From an uncultured Bacilli bacterium (lineage in GTDB: Bacteria > Bacillota_I > Bacilli_A > RF39 > UBA660), in the NCBI GenBank assembly GCA_934167885.1, contig CAKPMB010000004.1, positions 27,115 through 91,114 of the forward strand: a stretch of DNA of 64,000 nucleotides. The letters run 5' to 3'. Below are positions 19,468-28,847 of this stretch, piece after piece (positions within the stretch are counted from its first letter, which is position 1; every line of letters begins with the position of its first letter). Position numbers and translations under genes: made by a program. The notes under the pieces were generated by a model. That model searched no databases and was not told the DNA's origin. It saw only the letters and a program-made list of their open reading frames with translations.

Positions 19468-19812
19468 CTATTTAGCTTCGTCCCAACAATCTTTCCAAGT
19501 ATAATCAACACCATTAGCGCCTGATCCAAAAACATTACTTGGTAGAATATTGAAAATCAACGAAATAATTGTTGGTATCAAGAAAATAACTACGGCATAA
19601 ATAACACGTGTTCCAAAACGTTTTAAAGCTGTTTTTGATGCCTTGTCATCGTCTCCACCTGCTGTAACAACTTTAGATAAATCCATAACACCCATAACTA
19701 TTAATATAATTGGGATTACAAATGTTATAACTCTAATAACTGTTCTAATAACACCAAGAATAGTAAGTAAATCATTATTACCACATTTTCCTAATATTTG
19801 AAATAACTCCAT
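19468..19812 (-). CDS. small two-helix membrane protein of the Tad locus (copy 1)
   Basis: A 114-residue protein with two hydrophobic segments (about 22-44 and 70-92) separated by a charged loop (GGDDDKASKTALKRFGTR). It is similar in plan to the next gene upstream (19874-20167), so the two look like diverged duplicates. The topology recalls VirB2/TrbC- or pilin-like small membrane proteins. It is the last gene of the pilus operon; its function is unknown. Confidence 0.75.
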   Translation of the reverse strand: MELFQILGKCGNNDLLTILGVIRTVIRVITFVIPIILIVMGVMDLSKVVTAGGDDDKASKTALKRFGTRVIYAVVIFLIPTIISLIFNILPSNVFGSGANGVDYTWKDCWDEAK

Positions 19813-19873
19813 AAATCCTCCACACTCCTATATAATACATAATTTTACTTAATAAATCAAGTATAATTTACAT

Positions 19874-20167
19874 TTAATTATACCAGCAAGTCCTTACATC
19901 ATGAACATTATATATAGTATTTCCAAAAAAAGTATCAAAAGCAAAAAAAACAAAAGTTGGTATCAAAAAGATGGCAATACAATAAACCATTTTTCTAAAA
20001 ATACCATTTCTAATTTTTTTAGCGTCATCTTCTTTCTTGGAAATAATAATCTTTGCAACATCTATTGTAAGAGTAACTATCATATATATTGGTAAAACAA
20101 ATTTAACAACATTATAAAATGTCTTAACAACACTTATAATTACTCCAACATCCTCACCACAATTCAT
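19874..20167 (-). CDS. small two-helix membrane protein of the Tad locus (copy 2)
   Basis: 97 residues from the ATG at 20167, starting MNCGEDVGVIISVVK; GGGGG lies 5 nt upstream, and the in-frame ATG six codons earlier has no ribosome site. Two membrane segments flank a charged loop (SKKEDDAKKIRNGIFRK), matching the plan of the 114-residue neighbour. The C-terminus of both ends in a short Cys/Trp-containing tail (DVRTCWYN here, WKDCWDEAK there). Probably an envelope component of the pilus or a linked system. Confidence 0.75.
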   Translation of the reverse strand: MNCGEDVGVIISVVKTFYNVVKFVLPIYMIVTLTIDVAKIIISKKEDDAKKIRNGIFRKMVYCIAIFLIPTFVFFAFDTFFGNTIYNVHDVRTCWYN

Positions 20168-20219
20168 ATATACCCCCATACACACCGCAAATTATAGCAT
20201 ACTATTTTTATAAATGCAA

Positions 20220-21308
20220 CTATTTAAACAAACCAAAAATATTATGTGATGAACCTTGAGTTAAACCTAAAGCATTAATTAAATCATTAACAACCTTAGA
20301 ATCTTCACGATCATTAACAAATGGCATATTAAAACTAATATTAAGACCAGCTTCCTTGCCAAATGTTGTAACATCATCACTTGTTAACATACTCTTGTTT
20401 AAAACTACTTTTTTGTCATGAATACCAACTAAAGCATTATAATCATGAGCAAATAACTTATTAATTTTAATAATAGATGGCTCAATTAAGTAAATAATTT
20501 CATCACAACAATTTGTTAAGACAGTATCATTTAAATCAACTAAAACAATATTGTCTTGAGATGCTCTAATAGCATTTTCAAGTTCTGTGTTACTCACACT
20601 AATCATATTTCTATTATTAAAATATGTAAAATCATTCTTACCAACTTCAATAGCTAAAGCATTGATCTTAAAATCTTTTTCAAGTTGGGTTTTAATCATA
20701 TAAATTAACGTTGTGCTTCCAGCATGTTCAGTTACATTCTTAAAGCCAATAACTAACTTGCGATCGTTATTTTTATCTACTACCGTCATATTAGATGCTA
20801 AATTATTAATATTGTTATTAATAAATGTATTATTAGAACTCATGTTATTATCCATCATATTACTAGTATTAGCACTAAAATTATTACTCATATCATCATT
20901 ATTGTTACTTTCATAATTATTATCATTATTAAATAATGGATTTCCATTATCAACATTTTCAAGAGTATTTGGTGTTTTCAAAAACCTTAAAACATCGTCA
21001 ATATTAGTTGTAAAATTATAAACACCTAAAGATATTAGCAATTGTTTAAATTTAGCTGGTGGTTCTGGTTTGGGTGGTAACAAAAGTATTATTTTGTCAG
21101 CTCCAATTGAAGACACTAACTTTCTCAAAACACTTTCTTTAGCAAAATCAACAATTGCTGTGGCATCAATAATCATCTTACTAAAAAAATACCCTTTAAA
21201 GTTATTAATTAATTCATCAACATTAAAAAGACCATTTAAATCTTTTATAGCATCAATATTTGCATTATCAAGAACATTTTTTTGTTTATTTGAAACTATT
21301 ACATTCAT
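20220..21308 (-). CDS. CpaE/TadZ-like protein with degenerate ATPase site
   Basis: A 362-residue protein in three parts: an N-terminal receiver-like fold (KMIIDATAIVDFAKESVLRK), a low-complexity Asn-rich linker at about 120-175, and a MinD/ParA-like domain. Where MinD proteins have the deviant Walker A KGGxGKT this one reads NVTEHAGSTTL, so ATP hydrolysis is doubtful. CpaE/TadZ proteins localise Tad pilus machinery to the pole, and non-canonical forms are known. It sits between the pseudopilin-like gene and the two small membrane-protein genes. Confidence 0.7.
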   Translation of the reverse strand: MNVIVSNKQKNVLDNANIDAIKDLNGLFNVDELINNFKGYFFSKMIIDATAIVDFAKESVLRKLVSSIGADKIILLLPPKPEPPAKFKQLLISLGVYNFTTNIDDVLRFLKTPNTLENVDNGNPLFNNDNNYESNNNDDMSNNFSANTSNMMDNNMSSNNTFINNNINNLASNMTVVDKNNDRKLVIGFKNVTEHAGSTTLIYMIKTQLEKDFKINALAIEVGKNDFTYFNNRNMISVSNTELENAIRASQDNIVLVDLNDTVLTNCCDEIIYLIEPSIIKINKLFAHDYNALVGIHDKKVVLNKSMLTSDDVTTFGKEAGLNISFNMPFVNDREDSKVVNDLINALGLTQGSSHNIFGLFK

Positions 21309-21317
21309 TTAATCACC

Positions 21318-21707
21318 TCATTTATTACAACTATCATATGATTCACATTTTCCTTTATAAACAGGTTTTGAATCATTGGTAATAGGTATTTTAAAAGTTC
21401 CTCCAATTAATGGCCATTCAAAACTTAAATAAGTTTCAACACGGTATACAACTCCCCCATTACCTGAACTACTAGTAGAACAACAATAGCCAATATCATT
21501 TAAATAACCAAATTTATTTTTTATATCATTTTTAACAACATTCCAATCATTTACTTGACCTTCTTGATTTTCAAGGTAAGAAACAATATAGTTGTTTGTT
21601 CGATATGCCGAGGCATAATTCATAATTATTGTAATAAATACAATATATATAAATACAAATGTAAAAAAGAAATACAAAAGCCATGTTCCACCAACGGCCT
21701 CACGCAT
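21318..21707 (-). CDS. TadE-like minor pilin/pseudopilin
   Basis: A 129-residue protein with a short N-terminus (MREAVGGTW) and one long hydrophobic segment at about 9-32, then a Cys-containing exterior (GYCCSTSSSG and CESYDSCNK). This is the plan of TadE/TadF minor pilins. It lies 14 bp after the small pilin gene and 9 bp before the CpaE-like gene. Confidence 0.65.
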   Translation of the reverse strand: MREAVGGTWLLYFFFTFVFIYIVFITIIMNYASAYRTNNYIVSYLENQEGQVNDWNVVKNDIKNKFGYLNDIGYCCSTSSSGNGGVVYRVETYLSFEWPLIGGTFKIPITNDSKPVYKGKCESYDSCNK

Positions 21708-21721
21708 ATATTATCACTCCT

Positions 21722-21877
21722 TTATTTAATACTATTCATTGTTCCAGCTGTGCTGTTCCATTTATTTTGAATCATATTTTTAGCTGTTGGCCAAAGAAGT
21801 GCAAATAATCCAGCAATTGCCGCAATTGCAACAATTGTAATTAAAGTCATATTTAATTCTCCACTTGCTTCTTTCAT
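21722..21877 (-). CDS. 51-residue Flp-type pilin candidate
   Basis: A short gene read by hand: ATG at 21877, TAA at 21722. The product starts MKEASGELNMTLITIVAIAA and ends in a polar tail (NKWNSTAGTMNSIK). It has a single hydrophobic helix with a Glu just before it, the size and plan of Flp/Tad major pilins. AAAGGAG precedes the ATG. It lies between tadC and the TadE-like gene, so it is probably the fibre subunit. The prepilin cleavage site is not canonical, and no prepilin peptidase is visible in the window. Confidence 0.7.
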   Translation of the reverse strand: MKEASGELNMTLITIVAIAAIAGLFALLWPTAKNMIQNKWNSTAGTMNSIK

Positions 21878-21943
21878 AATTTATATTCTCCTTTCATTAT
21901 CATAATAATCTTATCATAACCATATATTTTTTTCAATAAATTC

Positions 21944-22729
21944 TTATGAATTAAACATCATCATAAGCATAGCAATAACCATGACAATCATTGTGCCACC
22001 ACCTGTTGCAACAAGCATAATTAATGTTTTATTTTCCATCTTACGTAAACGTTTAGCATACATTTGTTCACGTGATTTATTTTGAAGAGATGAAACGGAT
22101 TTTGAGAAGACTAACAATTGGTCTTGTTTATTCTCTTGTGAGCCAATACTCAAGCGATACAAAAGACGCATCATTCTTACTGAATCACGCACTGGAAATT
22201 CTCTTGCAAAATCCATATAAGGATCAATTGATGAATCACCTGCATCAATTTTAGCAATCATTTTACGAAGTCCTGGTTTGAAAACATCAGGAGCTGTATT
22301 AATACTACGAGATATAGCAACAGGAATTGTATAATGTTGAGCTAAAACTTCAATACTTTTTAAGTAATATGGTAGTAATTGATCAATTTGATTTAAATGA
22401 CGCTTACGATAATTTTTTAAATTAATATAATCAGACTTATAAACAGCAATTGTTAAAGCAAGACCAATTATTAAATTTATAAGTGTAAAATTGAATACTA
22501 CTAATGCAAAGGAAATAATAAAAACAAAACTCGTTGTTTTTAAACGTTTCATAAAGAATGTTTCAGTATCAACTTCTTGACCATACTTTGATAAAAGTAA
22601 AAAGTCATAATCCTTTTCTTTCAATAGTTTTATTAAACTTTCATTTTGTTTATATAACTCTTCTAAATTAATTGAACCACGATAAGTTAAAACAAACATA
22701 ACAATTACTAAAATAATTAATAATTCCAT
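21944..22729 (-). CDS. tadC: Tad pilus assembly membrane protein TadC-like
   Basis: A 261-residue type II secretion F-domain protein. It has hydrophobic segments near the N-terminus and at about 65-100, a cytoplasmic F domain (LLPYYLKSIEVLAQHYTIPV), and a C-terminal membrane helix rich in Met. It partners TadB as the inner-membrane platform for pilin assembly. Its ATG overlaps the last base of the upstream tadB-like stop, suggesting translational coupling. Confidence 0.8.
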   Translation of the reverse strand: MELLIILVIVMFVLTYRGSINLEELYKQNESLIKLLKEKDYDFLLLSKYGQEVDTETFFMKRLKTTSFVFIISFALVVFNFTLINLIIGLALTIAVYKSDYINLKNYRKRHLNQIDQLLPYYLKSIEVLAQHYTIPVAISRSINTAPDVFKPGLRKMIAKIDAGDSSIDPYMDFAREFPVRDSVRMMRLLYRLSIGSQENKQDQLLVFSKSVSSLQNKSREQMYAKRLRKMENKTLIMLVATGGGTMIVMVIAMLMMMFNS

Positions 22730-23625
22730 TATTCAGCCCCCACATTCTCATTGTAATATTTTTCGCCAGATAATAGAAAATAGCTATTTAAAATAATAAT
22801 AAAGTGTAACGCTATTCGAATAATCAAATTTTCATTAACAAGCAATATATATTTTTCACGACCAATTAACATTTCAATTAGCATAATCATCAAATAAAGC
22901 ATTAAACCAAACTGTACGAAAGAACGATGAAATCCTTGTCTATCCATACGATCACGATATACTCCTTCAACAAGTTCATCAATATCAAGCAGCATATTAT
23001 CAAGCGTTTTCGTTGTATCACGTGCACCTTCTCTAGTTATTTGAAGGAATAATTGATGCATATTACGAACCATATAAAAGTCATATTTAGCATTCATATA
23101 ATCAATGGACTCACCAACATCACCATTGTGATATGCTAAATCAATCATTACTTTAACATCCGTTTTAACTGGATCATCTAATACTCCTGAGTTATAAACT
23201 CCTTCTAAAGCTTTAACAAACGATTGCGTTACTGAAAACTCCATGATAGTATTGGTAACGTAAATTTGAATTTGTTCAAAAATAAATTCACTATACACAC
23301 GTTTACAACGTAAATATGCAAGATATGGAATAACAGCGATAACAGCCACAACATAAAAGAAAGAAATAAAAGCATTGTAGAAATATAAATAAGATATAAT
23401 AAAGGCCAAGGCTGCAAACACAATAACTTGAATAGTATATTGTCTTGTCGTATATTCAAGTCCCATCTCTTTACACTTTTCTCTTATAACTTTAAAAGAG
23501 AAAGGCGCAAACTTATCATAGGCTTGGCTTACACCATCAACGACAAATTTATATACTGATTCACCATTACTTTGACGATATAAAACCACAAATAGCACAA
23601 TTAATAAAATAATAATAAATTCCAT
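22729..23625 (-). CDS. tadB: Tad pilus assembly membrane protein TadB-like
   Basis: A 298-residue platform protein of the type II secretion F family, with an N-terminal helix, a helix pair at about 65-105, an F domain (YVTNTIMEFSVTQSFVKALE) and two C-terminal helices. It follows the CpaF ATPase by 13 bp and overlaps the TadC-like gene by one base. Confidence 0.8.
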   Translation of the reverse strand: MEFIIILLIVLFVVLYRQSNGESVYKFVVDGVSQAYDKFAPFSFKVIREKCKEMGLEYTTRQYTIQVIVFAALAFIISYLYFYNAFISFFYVVAVIAVIPYLAYLRCKRVYSEFIFEQIQIYVTNTIMEFSVTQSFVKALEGVYNSGVLDDPVKTDVKVMIDLAYHNGDVGESIDYMNAKYDFYMVRNMHQLFLQITREGARDTTKTLDNMLLDIDELVEGVYRDRMDRQGFHRSFVQFGLMLYLMIMLIEMLIGREKYILLVNENLIIRIALHFIIILNSYFLLSGEKYYNENVGAE

Positions 23626-23638
23626 ACCATCACCAACT

Positions 23639-25042
23639 TTATATTGTTTCTATGCCATTATCTGCATATATATTTTGATAACTTGCTAAATCATCTGATA
23701 AATCAAGAACTTGTGTCTTTTCTAAATCATCATTATTACTTAAATCATTCGCATTTATTGAAAAATTGTTAGAACTACTACTATTAGGCGCATAGAAATT
23801 TGCATCTTCTTCTAAAACTGGTGTATTGGCAGTTTGATTAACAGGCAAAGAAGTTTTATTAGCATCAGACGATAAATTATTATCTTCCTTTTTATCATCA
23901 TCAAATGGTTTATCATTTTCATTTTGCCAATCTTTTTGAATTTCTTTTAAATCAACACCTTGACTTTCAAGATAATCTAATAAATATTCACTAGGTCCAT
24001 TCATGATAACCGTGCCATCAATATTTTTACGATAAATAACATTAAAGTCTGGAACATTGTCATTAGTTACAAAAAATTCTGTAACTTCACATACTTCACG
24101 CATAAACTTGCCACTTTTTTTATCATAACGAGCCCTTACATGCACACCTAATTGAATATAACGATAAATTGTAGTCATAAATTGATCAACATCAATATTT
24201 GATTCCAACAAACTATATAAACGATGAGGAATATTTTGAGCCTTATCAGCGTGGATTGTTGATAGGATGTTGTGACCTGATGAAATAGAATTACGAACGG
24301 CCGTAACCGCTTCAGCTGAACGAACTTCTGAAAGTAGTATCCACTTAGGATTTTGACGCATACAAGTAACCAATACATCACTATAACTTGCAACATTATT
24401 TGTTTTCATAGCGACAATATCCCTATGAGGAAAGATTTTATCAAGGTGAAGTTCAAGCGTATCCTCAATTGTAATAATTTTTTCATTTTCTTGAGTGTGG
24501 CTTGCTAGATACTTAACAAGTTCAGTTTTACCACTACCCGTTTCACCACTAACAATGATGTTACAATGTCCTTGAACACATTGTATTAAAAAATCATGAA
24601 TATTTTCTGTTATATATTTTTCAGCAATAATTTTATCTTTTTTTAAGCGAATCTTAGCAGGTGTTTTACGAAAAACAGCCGCAATACCATTTCTTGCTAT
24701 TGATTCATGCACAAAGTTCATACGCAATTCAGCACTTTCACTATCCAAAAATGGTGATGCCATATTAAACACTTTGCCCATAATGTTAGCACATTGAAAG
24801 GCAATTTTTTCCATTAAAGTATTATCAACACCAGGATTTTCAATACGATATACTCCCCTATCTAGTGATTTAAGCCATAACTGGCCATTATTACTATAGG
24901 AAATATCGGTAATATTATCATCATCCAAATATTGTTTTAATGGACCAAAATCAATATTAGAAAATAAATTGTTATCTATTTCAGTATTACTAGCCCCGCT
25001 TTTAGTAGGATCCACTTCATAAGCATTAATCCCTTGATTCAT
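23639..25042 (-). CDS. cpaF: Tad/CpaF-type secretion ATPase
   Basis: A 467-residue type II/IV secretion ATPase that powers pilus assembly at the cytoplasmic membrane. Walker A is GETGSGKT at 166-173, the Asp box is IITIEDTLEL, and Walker B is in KWILLSEVRSAEAV (Ser-Glu rather than Gly-Glu). The CpaF-style His box SSGHNILSTIHADKA follows. The last 85 residues are a low-complexity Asn/Asp/Ser tail absent from most CpaF proteins. It lies between cpaB-like and tadB-like genes. Confidence 0.92.
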   Translation of the reverse strand: MNQGINAYEVDPTKSGASNTEIDNNLFSNIDFGPLKQYLDDDNITDISYSNNGQLWLKSLDRGVYRIENPGVDNTLMEKIAFQCANIMGKVFNMASPFLDSESAELRMNFVHESIARNGIAAVFRKTPAKIRLKKDKIIAEKYITENIHDFLIQCVQGHCNIIVSGETGSGKTELVKYLASHTQENEKIITIEDTLELHLDKIFPHRDIVAMKTNNVASYSDVLVTCMRQNPKWILLSEVRSAEAVTAVRNSISSGHNILSTIHADKAQNIPHRLYSLLESNIDVDQFMTTIYRYIQLGVHVRARYDKKSGKFMREVCEVTEFFVTNDNVPDFNVIYRKNIDGTVIMNGPSEYLLDYLESQGVDLKEIQKDWQNENDKPFDDDKKEDNNLSSDANKTSLPVNQTANTPVLEEDANFYAPNSSSSNNFSINANDLSNNDDLEKTQVLDLSDDLASYQNIYADNGIETI

Positions 25043-25050
25043 ACATTCTC

Positions 25051-25815
25051 CTAATTAACATCTATAGAGCGTTGTTCTATATAATTTTTTATATAATCAC
25101 TCGTAATTATTGTATCAATTGTTTCCCCATCATTTGTCTCATAAGAAACATTGGTAGGAACTAAAATTAATTCAGCATCTTGAATATATTCCGCTTTTCT
25201 TAACAACTTATGCATCTCGTCAGTTACTGAAAAAATAATTTGTGATGGTGTCCTCTCTTCAGTGCTAGTTTCAAATACAGGATTTCCTGATGAATCTTTA
25301 ACTGCTAGAATTTCAACATTTTCAAGTAATTTTCCAAGCATTACTTTACCACCTTCAACACCTTTAAAGTAAACATCAACATAATTTCCAGGATACATTG
25401 AGTTTCCATAAGTTGTTTCAACATCAACTCTAAAATTATAAGCAACCATACCATCTTTAATATCAATCAAAAATGAATCAGGTAATTCTTTTTTTTCAAT
25501 AACAACATTGGCAAAGAAGAAACTACCAGCTGGTATCATTGAACCAACATTTACATAATGACCAACAATATCATGAGAAGTATTAATTAATACATTTCCC
25601 TTAAGAGCTGATTGATTAACTTGCGTCCAAGATATCATATCCTCCGTAATTTGTGTGCGTGATGTTATATCAACATTAGCATAAGGCACATCAATTAAAG
25701 TTGTTGACTTTTTGACACGCCATTGATAAAAGCCATATAAAACTAGGACAATCATAATGGCTCCAAGAATTGTTACAACATTTTTATTAGCTAATAATTG
25801 TTTTAAATTTTTCAT
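25051..25815 (-). CDS. cpaB: CpaB/RcpC-like pilus protein with SAF domain
   Basis: A 254-residue protein with an N-terminal membrane helix (about 13-29), an SAF-type domain that includes DIVGHYVNVGSMIPAGSFF, and a following CpaB domain (NYVDVYFKG). CpaB proteins sit in the envelope and are thought to help assemble or gate the pilus. It lies between the first operon gene and the ATPase. Confidence 0.8.
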   Translation of the reverse strand: MKNLKQLLANKNVVTILGAIMIVLVLYGFYQWRVKKSTTLIDVPYANVDITSRTQITEDMISWTQVNQSALKGNVLINTSHDIVGHYVNVGSMIPAGSFFFANVVIEKKELPDSFLIDIKDGMVAYNFRVDVETTYGNSMYPGNYVDVYFKGVEGGKVMLGKLLENVEILAVKDSSGNPVFETSTEERTPSQIIFSVTDEMHKLLRKAEYIQDAELILVPTNVSYETNDGETIDTIITSDYIKNYIEQRSIDVN

Positions 25816-25833
25816 AAATTCTCCTTCTTATTC

Positions 25834-26388
25834 TTACCTATTTTCAAATATCGAATCAATTTTATTCGAAATATCAAAGTCTGCATCGGTAAATGTTCCA
25901 GATGTTGACTGAAACAAATTATAATTACTATAAGATCTAACCTCAACACTAACTTTTGGTGGATATTCAATAACTTCTTGAATTATTATCTTATAATTCT
26001 TATCACCCTTTACATTCTCGGTAAATCTTCTAGTAAAGCTTTCAGCAAATACTTCTTCATTAATTTTTATTTCGCCTTCTAATTTTTGACAATATGAATA
26101 TCCCGATACATTACAAGATGTTTCATTATTGCCTAAATTTCTAATAACATAATCATTCTTAGAATTAAAAACGAAACGTCCATTTGTCTGTGAAATATTA
26201 GTGCATAAACAGAACCCTTTGGTTTTAGAAACTAAATCAACCGAGTCATACATCGCCGCTTCCACAGCATTTTTAAGAAGCGTATAATCTTGTTGATTGG
26301 TAACAGTTATATCACCGAACAAGCTAATTAACACAATACCAAAAAGTCCAAATACAATGACTGCTATTGCATAATAAGCAGCTTTCAC
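25834..26388 (-). CDS. TadE-like membrane-anchored protein, first gene of the pilus operon
   Basis: A 184-residue protein with one N-terminal membrane helix at about 3-25 and an extracellular domain with paired Cys (GFCLCTN, NETSCNVSGYSYCQ). The plan matches minor pilins or pilus-associated proteins. It probably uses a GTG start at 26388, with AGGTAGGTGA a few bases upstream. The promoter at 26431-26459 lies just ahead, making this the lead gene of the ten-gene locus. Confidence 0.7.
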   Translation of the reverse strand: MKAAYYAIAVIVFGLFGIVLISLFGDITVTNQQDYTLLKNAVEAAMYDSVDLVSKTKGFCLCTNISQTNGRFVFNSKNDYVIRNLGNNETSCNVSGYSYCQKLEGEIKINEEVFAESFTRRFTENVKGDKNYKIIIQEVIEYPPKVSVEVRSYSNYNLFQSTSGTFTDADFDISNKIDSIFENR

Positions 26389-26430
26389 TATATCACCTAC
26401 CTTACTAGAAAAACCCTTCTACCATAAAAT

Positions 26431-26459
26431 ATTATACTATAAATAAAATTCATTAACAA
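26431..26459 (-). promoter_or_regulatory. promoter of the Tad pilus operon
   Basis: TTGTTA (26454-26459) and TATAAT (26431-26436) on the minus strand with a 17-bp spacer, about 40 bp upstream of the first gene. Confidence 0.75.
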
Positions 26460-26569
26460 GGACAAACGAAAATAAAATTAAAATCCATTTTTACTTTATG
26501 TAAATTTTTTTATTATAAGATAAACTTAATGAAACAAATAATTAAATTTATGATAAAATATATTCATCC

Positions 26570-26658
26570 GGAGATGTACTCAAGCGGTTCAAGAGGTCGC
26601 ACTCGAAATGCGATAGGCCTATATGGGTGCGTGGGTTCGAATCCCACCGTCTCCGCCA
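26570..26658 (+). tRNA. tRNA-Ser (anticodon CGA)
   Basis: A class II tRNA with a long variable arm. The acceptor arm pairs GGAGATG with CGTCTCC, the anticodon loop is CTCGAAA (anticodon CGA, reads UCG), and CCA is encoded. A -10-like GATAAAAT lies about 20 bp upstream. Confidence 0.95.
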
Positions 26659-26706
26659 ATATGTTCACCATAATTTTAATAGAATTGGGTGGGCTTTTTT
26701 AAATTG

Positions 26707-26735
26707 TTGTCAAAAATTTTACTGCATGCTATAAT
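26707..26735 (+). promoter_or_regulatory. promoter of the NUDIX gene
   Basis: TTGTCA (26707-26712) and TATAAT (26730-26735) with a 17-bp spacer. The in-frame ATG at 26736 directly abuts the -10 box and would not be transcribed, which fixes the gene start at the ATG at 26769. Confidence 0.8.
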
Positions 26736-26768
26736 ATGGTGGAAAAACGGAAGTTTTCGGAGTTGAAA

Positions 26769-27194
26769 ATGTTAGAAGTAAAGTTTTATGATAATGTAGA
26801 TGATAACTTATTAAAATTCGCTGTCATCATTTCTAAAACCAATGGTAAATGGGTGTTTTGTAAACATAAAAAGCGAAATACTTATGAAATACCAGGTGGT
26901 CATAGAGAAATGAATGAGGCAATTCTAGATACTGCCAAACGCGAACTCCATGAAGAAACAGGTGCAATGAATTTTACAATTAAACCTATTTGTGTATATT
27001 CTGTCAAAGAAAAAACAAGAGCAAATGAAATTGAAACATACGGAATGTTATATATGGCAAATATTTATTCCTTTGAAGAAATTCATAGTGAAATAGAAAA
27101 GATAATTATTGTAGACGACTTGATTGACAATTGGACATATCCATTAATTCAACCTAAGTTAATAAAAAAAGTTCAAGAAAAAGGATTTTTATAG
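26769..27194 (+). CDS. NUDIX hydrolase
   Basis: 141 residues from the ATG at 26769, preceded by CGGAG. The NUDIX box reads GGHREMNEAI...AKRELHEETGAMN at about residues 48-73, with the RELHEE metal-binding core intact. Such enzymes hydrolyse nucleoside diphosphates linked to another group; a (di)nucleotide housecleaning role is likely, but the substrate cannot be read. The gene 27 bp downstream is probably co-transcribed. Confidence 0.88.
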   Translation: MLEVKFYDNVDDNLLKFAVIISKTNGKWVFCKHKKRNTYEIPGGHREMNEAILDTAKRELHEETGAMNFTIKPICVYSVKEKTRANEIETYGMLYMANIYSFEEIHSEIEKIIIVDDLIDNWTYPLIQPKLIKKVQEKGFL

Positions 27195-27220
27195 TTCTAA
27201 CATAAAAAGGAGAAATTATT

Positions 27221-27976
27221 ATGAGAAGAAAATACATCTTAACTGATGCCAAAGCTAAATTTAAAAATGTTAGAGAAACATTACCTAATTTAGATGAAGA
27301 GGCCTATCAACTAACCGATTTTATTAGTGAAATAATAACTGATAATGTTACACCTCAAGGCTTAATGGCATATATTATTTTAATATACAATAGCCTTTTA
27401 CAAAATAAAAATTATTTTAATAATCATGAAATTTTAACATATGATTTATATCAAAAAAGAACAAAATATTTAGAAGAAATACCCAATATTACAGCAATAG
27501 TTGATAGCATAGCTCCTAAAAATTTCTCAGATACCTTTAGAAAACTTACACAAAATTTTTTAGTATATAATTTTGATAAAACCTATCCAGAAAACGTTAA
27601 GGCGGCTGTCAATTGGTGGGAAGAAGCAATTAAGAGTTCTAATTTTAGTGATATTGATCTACCTCTCAATCTTCAAAATATGTTGATAAACAACCAACAA
27701 GAATTAACAAATGAACAACTAAATATTTTTAAGAGCAATTTAGCTAAAGAGATTATGATGGTTCTTCGTGAAAAAGGTGTCTGTGTTCTAACTGTCGATT
27801 ATACCCCATGTGAAATATTAGAACGAGCTGGTGAAAAAGTAGGATTCGATAGTATGTTAAATTATCCTTGGAAAACCAAAATGATAATTGATAATGAACA
27901 AGTTATCGTATCAAAGGGTATTGAAAATTCACCCCAAATAATTTGGAGTAAAAATAATTATAGTAAAACTAAATAA
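27221..27976 (+). CDS. hypothetical protein
   Basis: A 251-residue soluble protein with no signal peptide or membrane segment. It is mainly helical in composition for the first 190 residues, then has a short mixed C-terminal part (GVCVLTVDYTPCEILERAGE). I do not recognise a family. An AAAAGGAG site precedes the ATG and a terminator follows the stop. It is probably in one transcript with the NUDIX gene. Confidence 0.7.
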   Translation: MRRKYILTDAKAKFKNVRETLPNLDEEAYQLTDFISEIITDNVTPQGLMAYIILIYNSLLQNKNYFNNHEILTYDLYQKRTKYLEEIPNITAIVDSIAPKNFSDTFRKLTQNFLVYNFDKTYPENVKAAVNWWEEAIKSSNFSDIDLPLNLQNMLINNQQELTNEQLNIFKSNLAKEIMMVLREKGVCVLTVDYTPCEILERAGEKVGFDSMLNYPWKTKMIIDNEQVIVSKGIENSPQIIWSKNNYSKTK

Positions 27977-27984
27977 AAATTAAA

Positions 27985-28010
27985 ACCTAGCTAAAAAACT
28001 AGGTCTTTTT
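27985..28010 (+). terminator. terminator of the NUDIX transcript
   Basis: ACCTAG pairs with CTAGGT across an 8-nt loop, followed by CTTTTTATTT on the plus strand. It sits between converging genes. Confidence 0.8.
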
Positions 28011-28012
28011 AT

Positions 28013-28672
28013 TTAACTAATACGAAAATGGCCAACAATATCATTTCTTTTTTCTAATATATCTTCCTCATAATATCGCTGATACTTATTAGCATGATGA
28101 ATAACAAATGGGATACCATGACGATTTCGTTTATCAGATACAATTCCAATATGTTTTTTAAAAACAACAATATCCCCACCCTGCCACTCTTCTATTTTAT
28201 TTATATCATTTGTTAATGATATAGCATTATTACTAAAATACACCAATAAATTTCTAACACGTCTAAAATCAATATTTTTATCAATAACCTCAATATCATA
28301 CAAATAGCGATTATTCTTTATATCTTGGTAAACAAGTTCTCGTAAGTCATACCCTGCTCCTAACAAACCAAAAGCCACAACATCCGTGCAAACGCCATAC
28401 TCATCACTAGGATAACCACCAGCATAATATTTGCTTTGATATTTAGGCTTAGTTGCAATATATGAATAAACACTATTTAATATATCACTTTGATCATCTA
28501 CACCATCACCATCCCGATCAACAGCACTAACATAAGTTTTTATATTAAAATCATCATTGGTATATTTTCGATGCAGTATAAAATTGAGGCTGTATAAAAT
28601 ACTAAAAGTAATAATAATGACAATGATAATAATTATTAAAATAAAAATCATAATTTTCTTCTTCATATACAT
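28013..28672 (-). CDS. DUF1287-family exported protein
   Basis: A 219-residue protein with a strongly hydrophobic N-terminal segment at about 4-30, then the DUF1287 pattern: YYAGGYPSDEYGVCTDVVAF (conserved Cys-Thr-Asp), DIVVFKKHIGIVSD (conserved His) and HHANKYQR. The Cys/His arrangement suggests an NlpC/P60-like hydrolase or amidase fold outside the cell. DxDGDGVDDQSD before the domain looks like a calcium-binding DxDxDG loop. The substrate is not known. Confidence 0.85.
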   Translation of the reverse strand: MYMKKKIMIFILIIIIIVIIITFSILYSLNFILHRKYTNDDFNIKTYVSAVDRDGDGVDDQSDILNSVYSYIATKPKYQSKYYAGGYPSDEYGVCTDVVAFGLLGAGYDLRELVYQDIKNNRYLYDIEVIDKNIDFRRVRNLLVYFSNNAISLTNDINKIEEWQGGDIVVFKKHIGIVSDKRNRHGIPFVIHHANKYQRYYEEDILEKRNDIVGHFRIS

Positions 28673-28847
28673 CCAACTTTCTTAAAATAAACTAAGCAAT
28701 TAACTAAATAAATTATATATTATAAACAGTTTAAATTCAAATAAAAGTAGAACATAGTAAAAGAAAATGCTATAATCAAAATACAAAGAAACATTGTAAA
28801 GTAATAATTTTATATCAGTAAGCGATATAAGAAAGGAAGATACAGTT

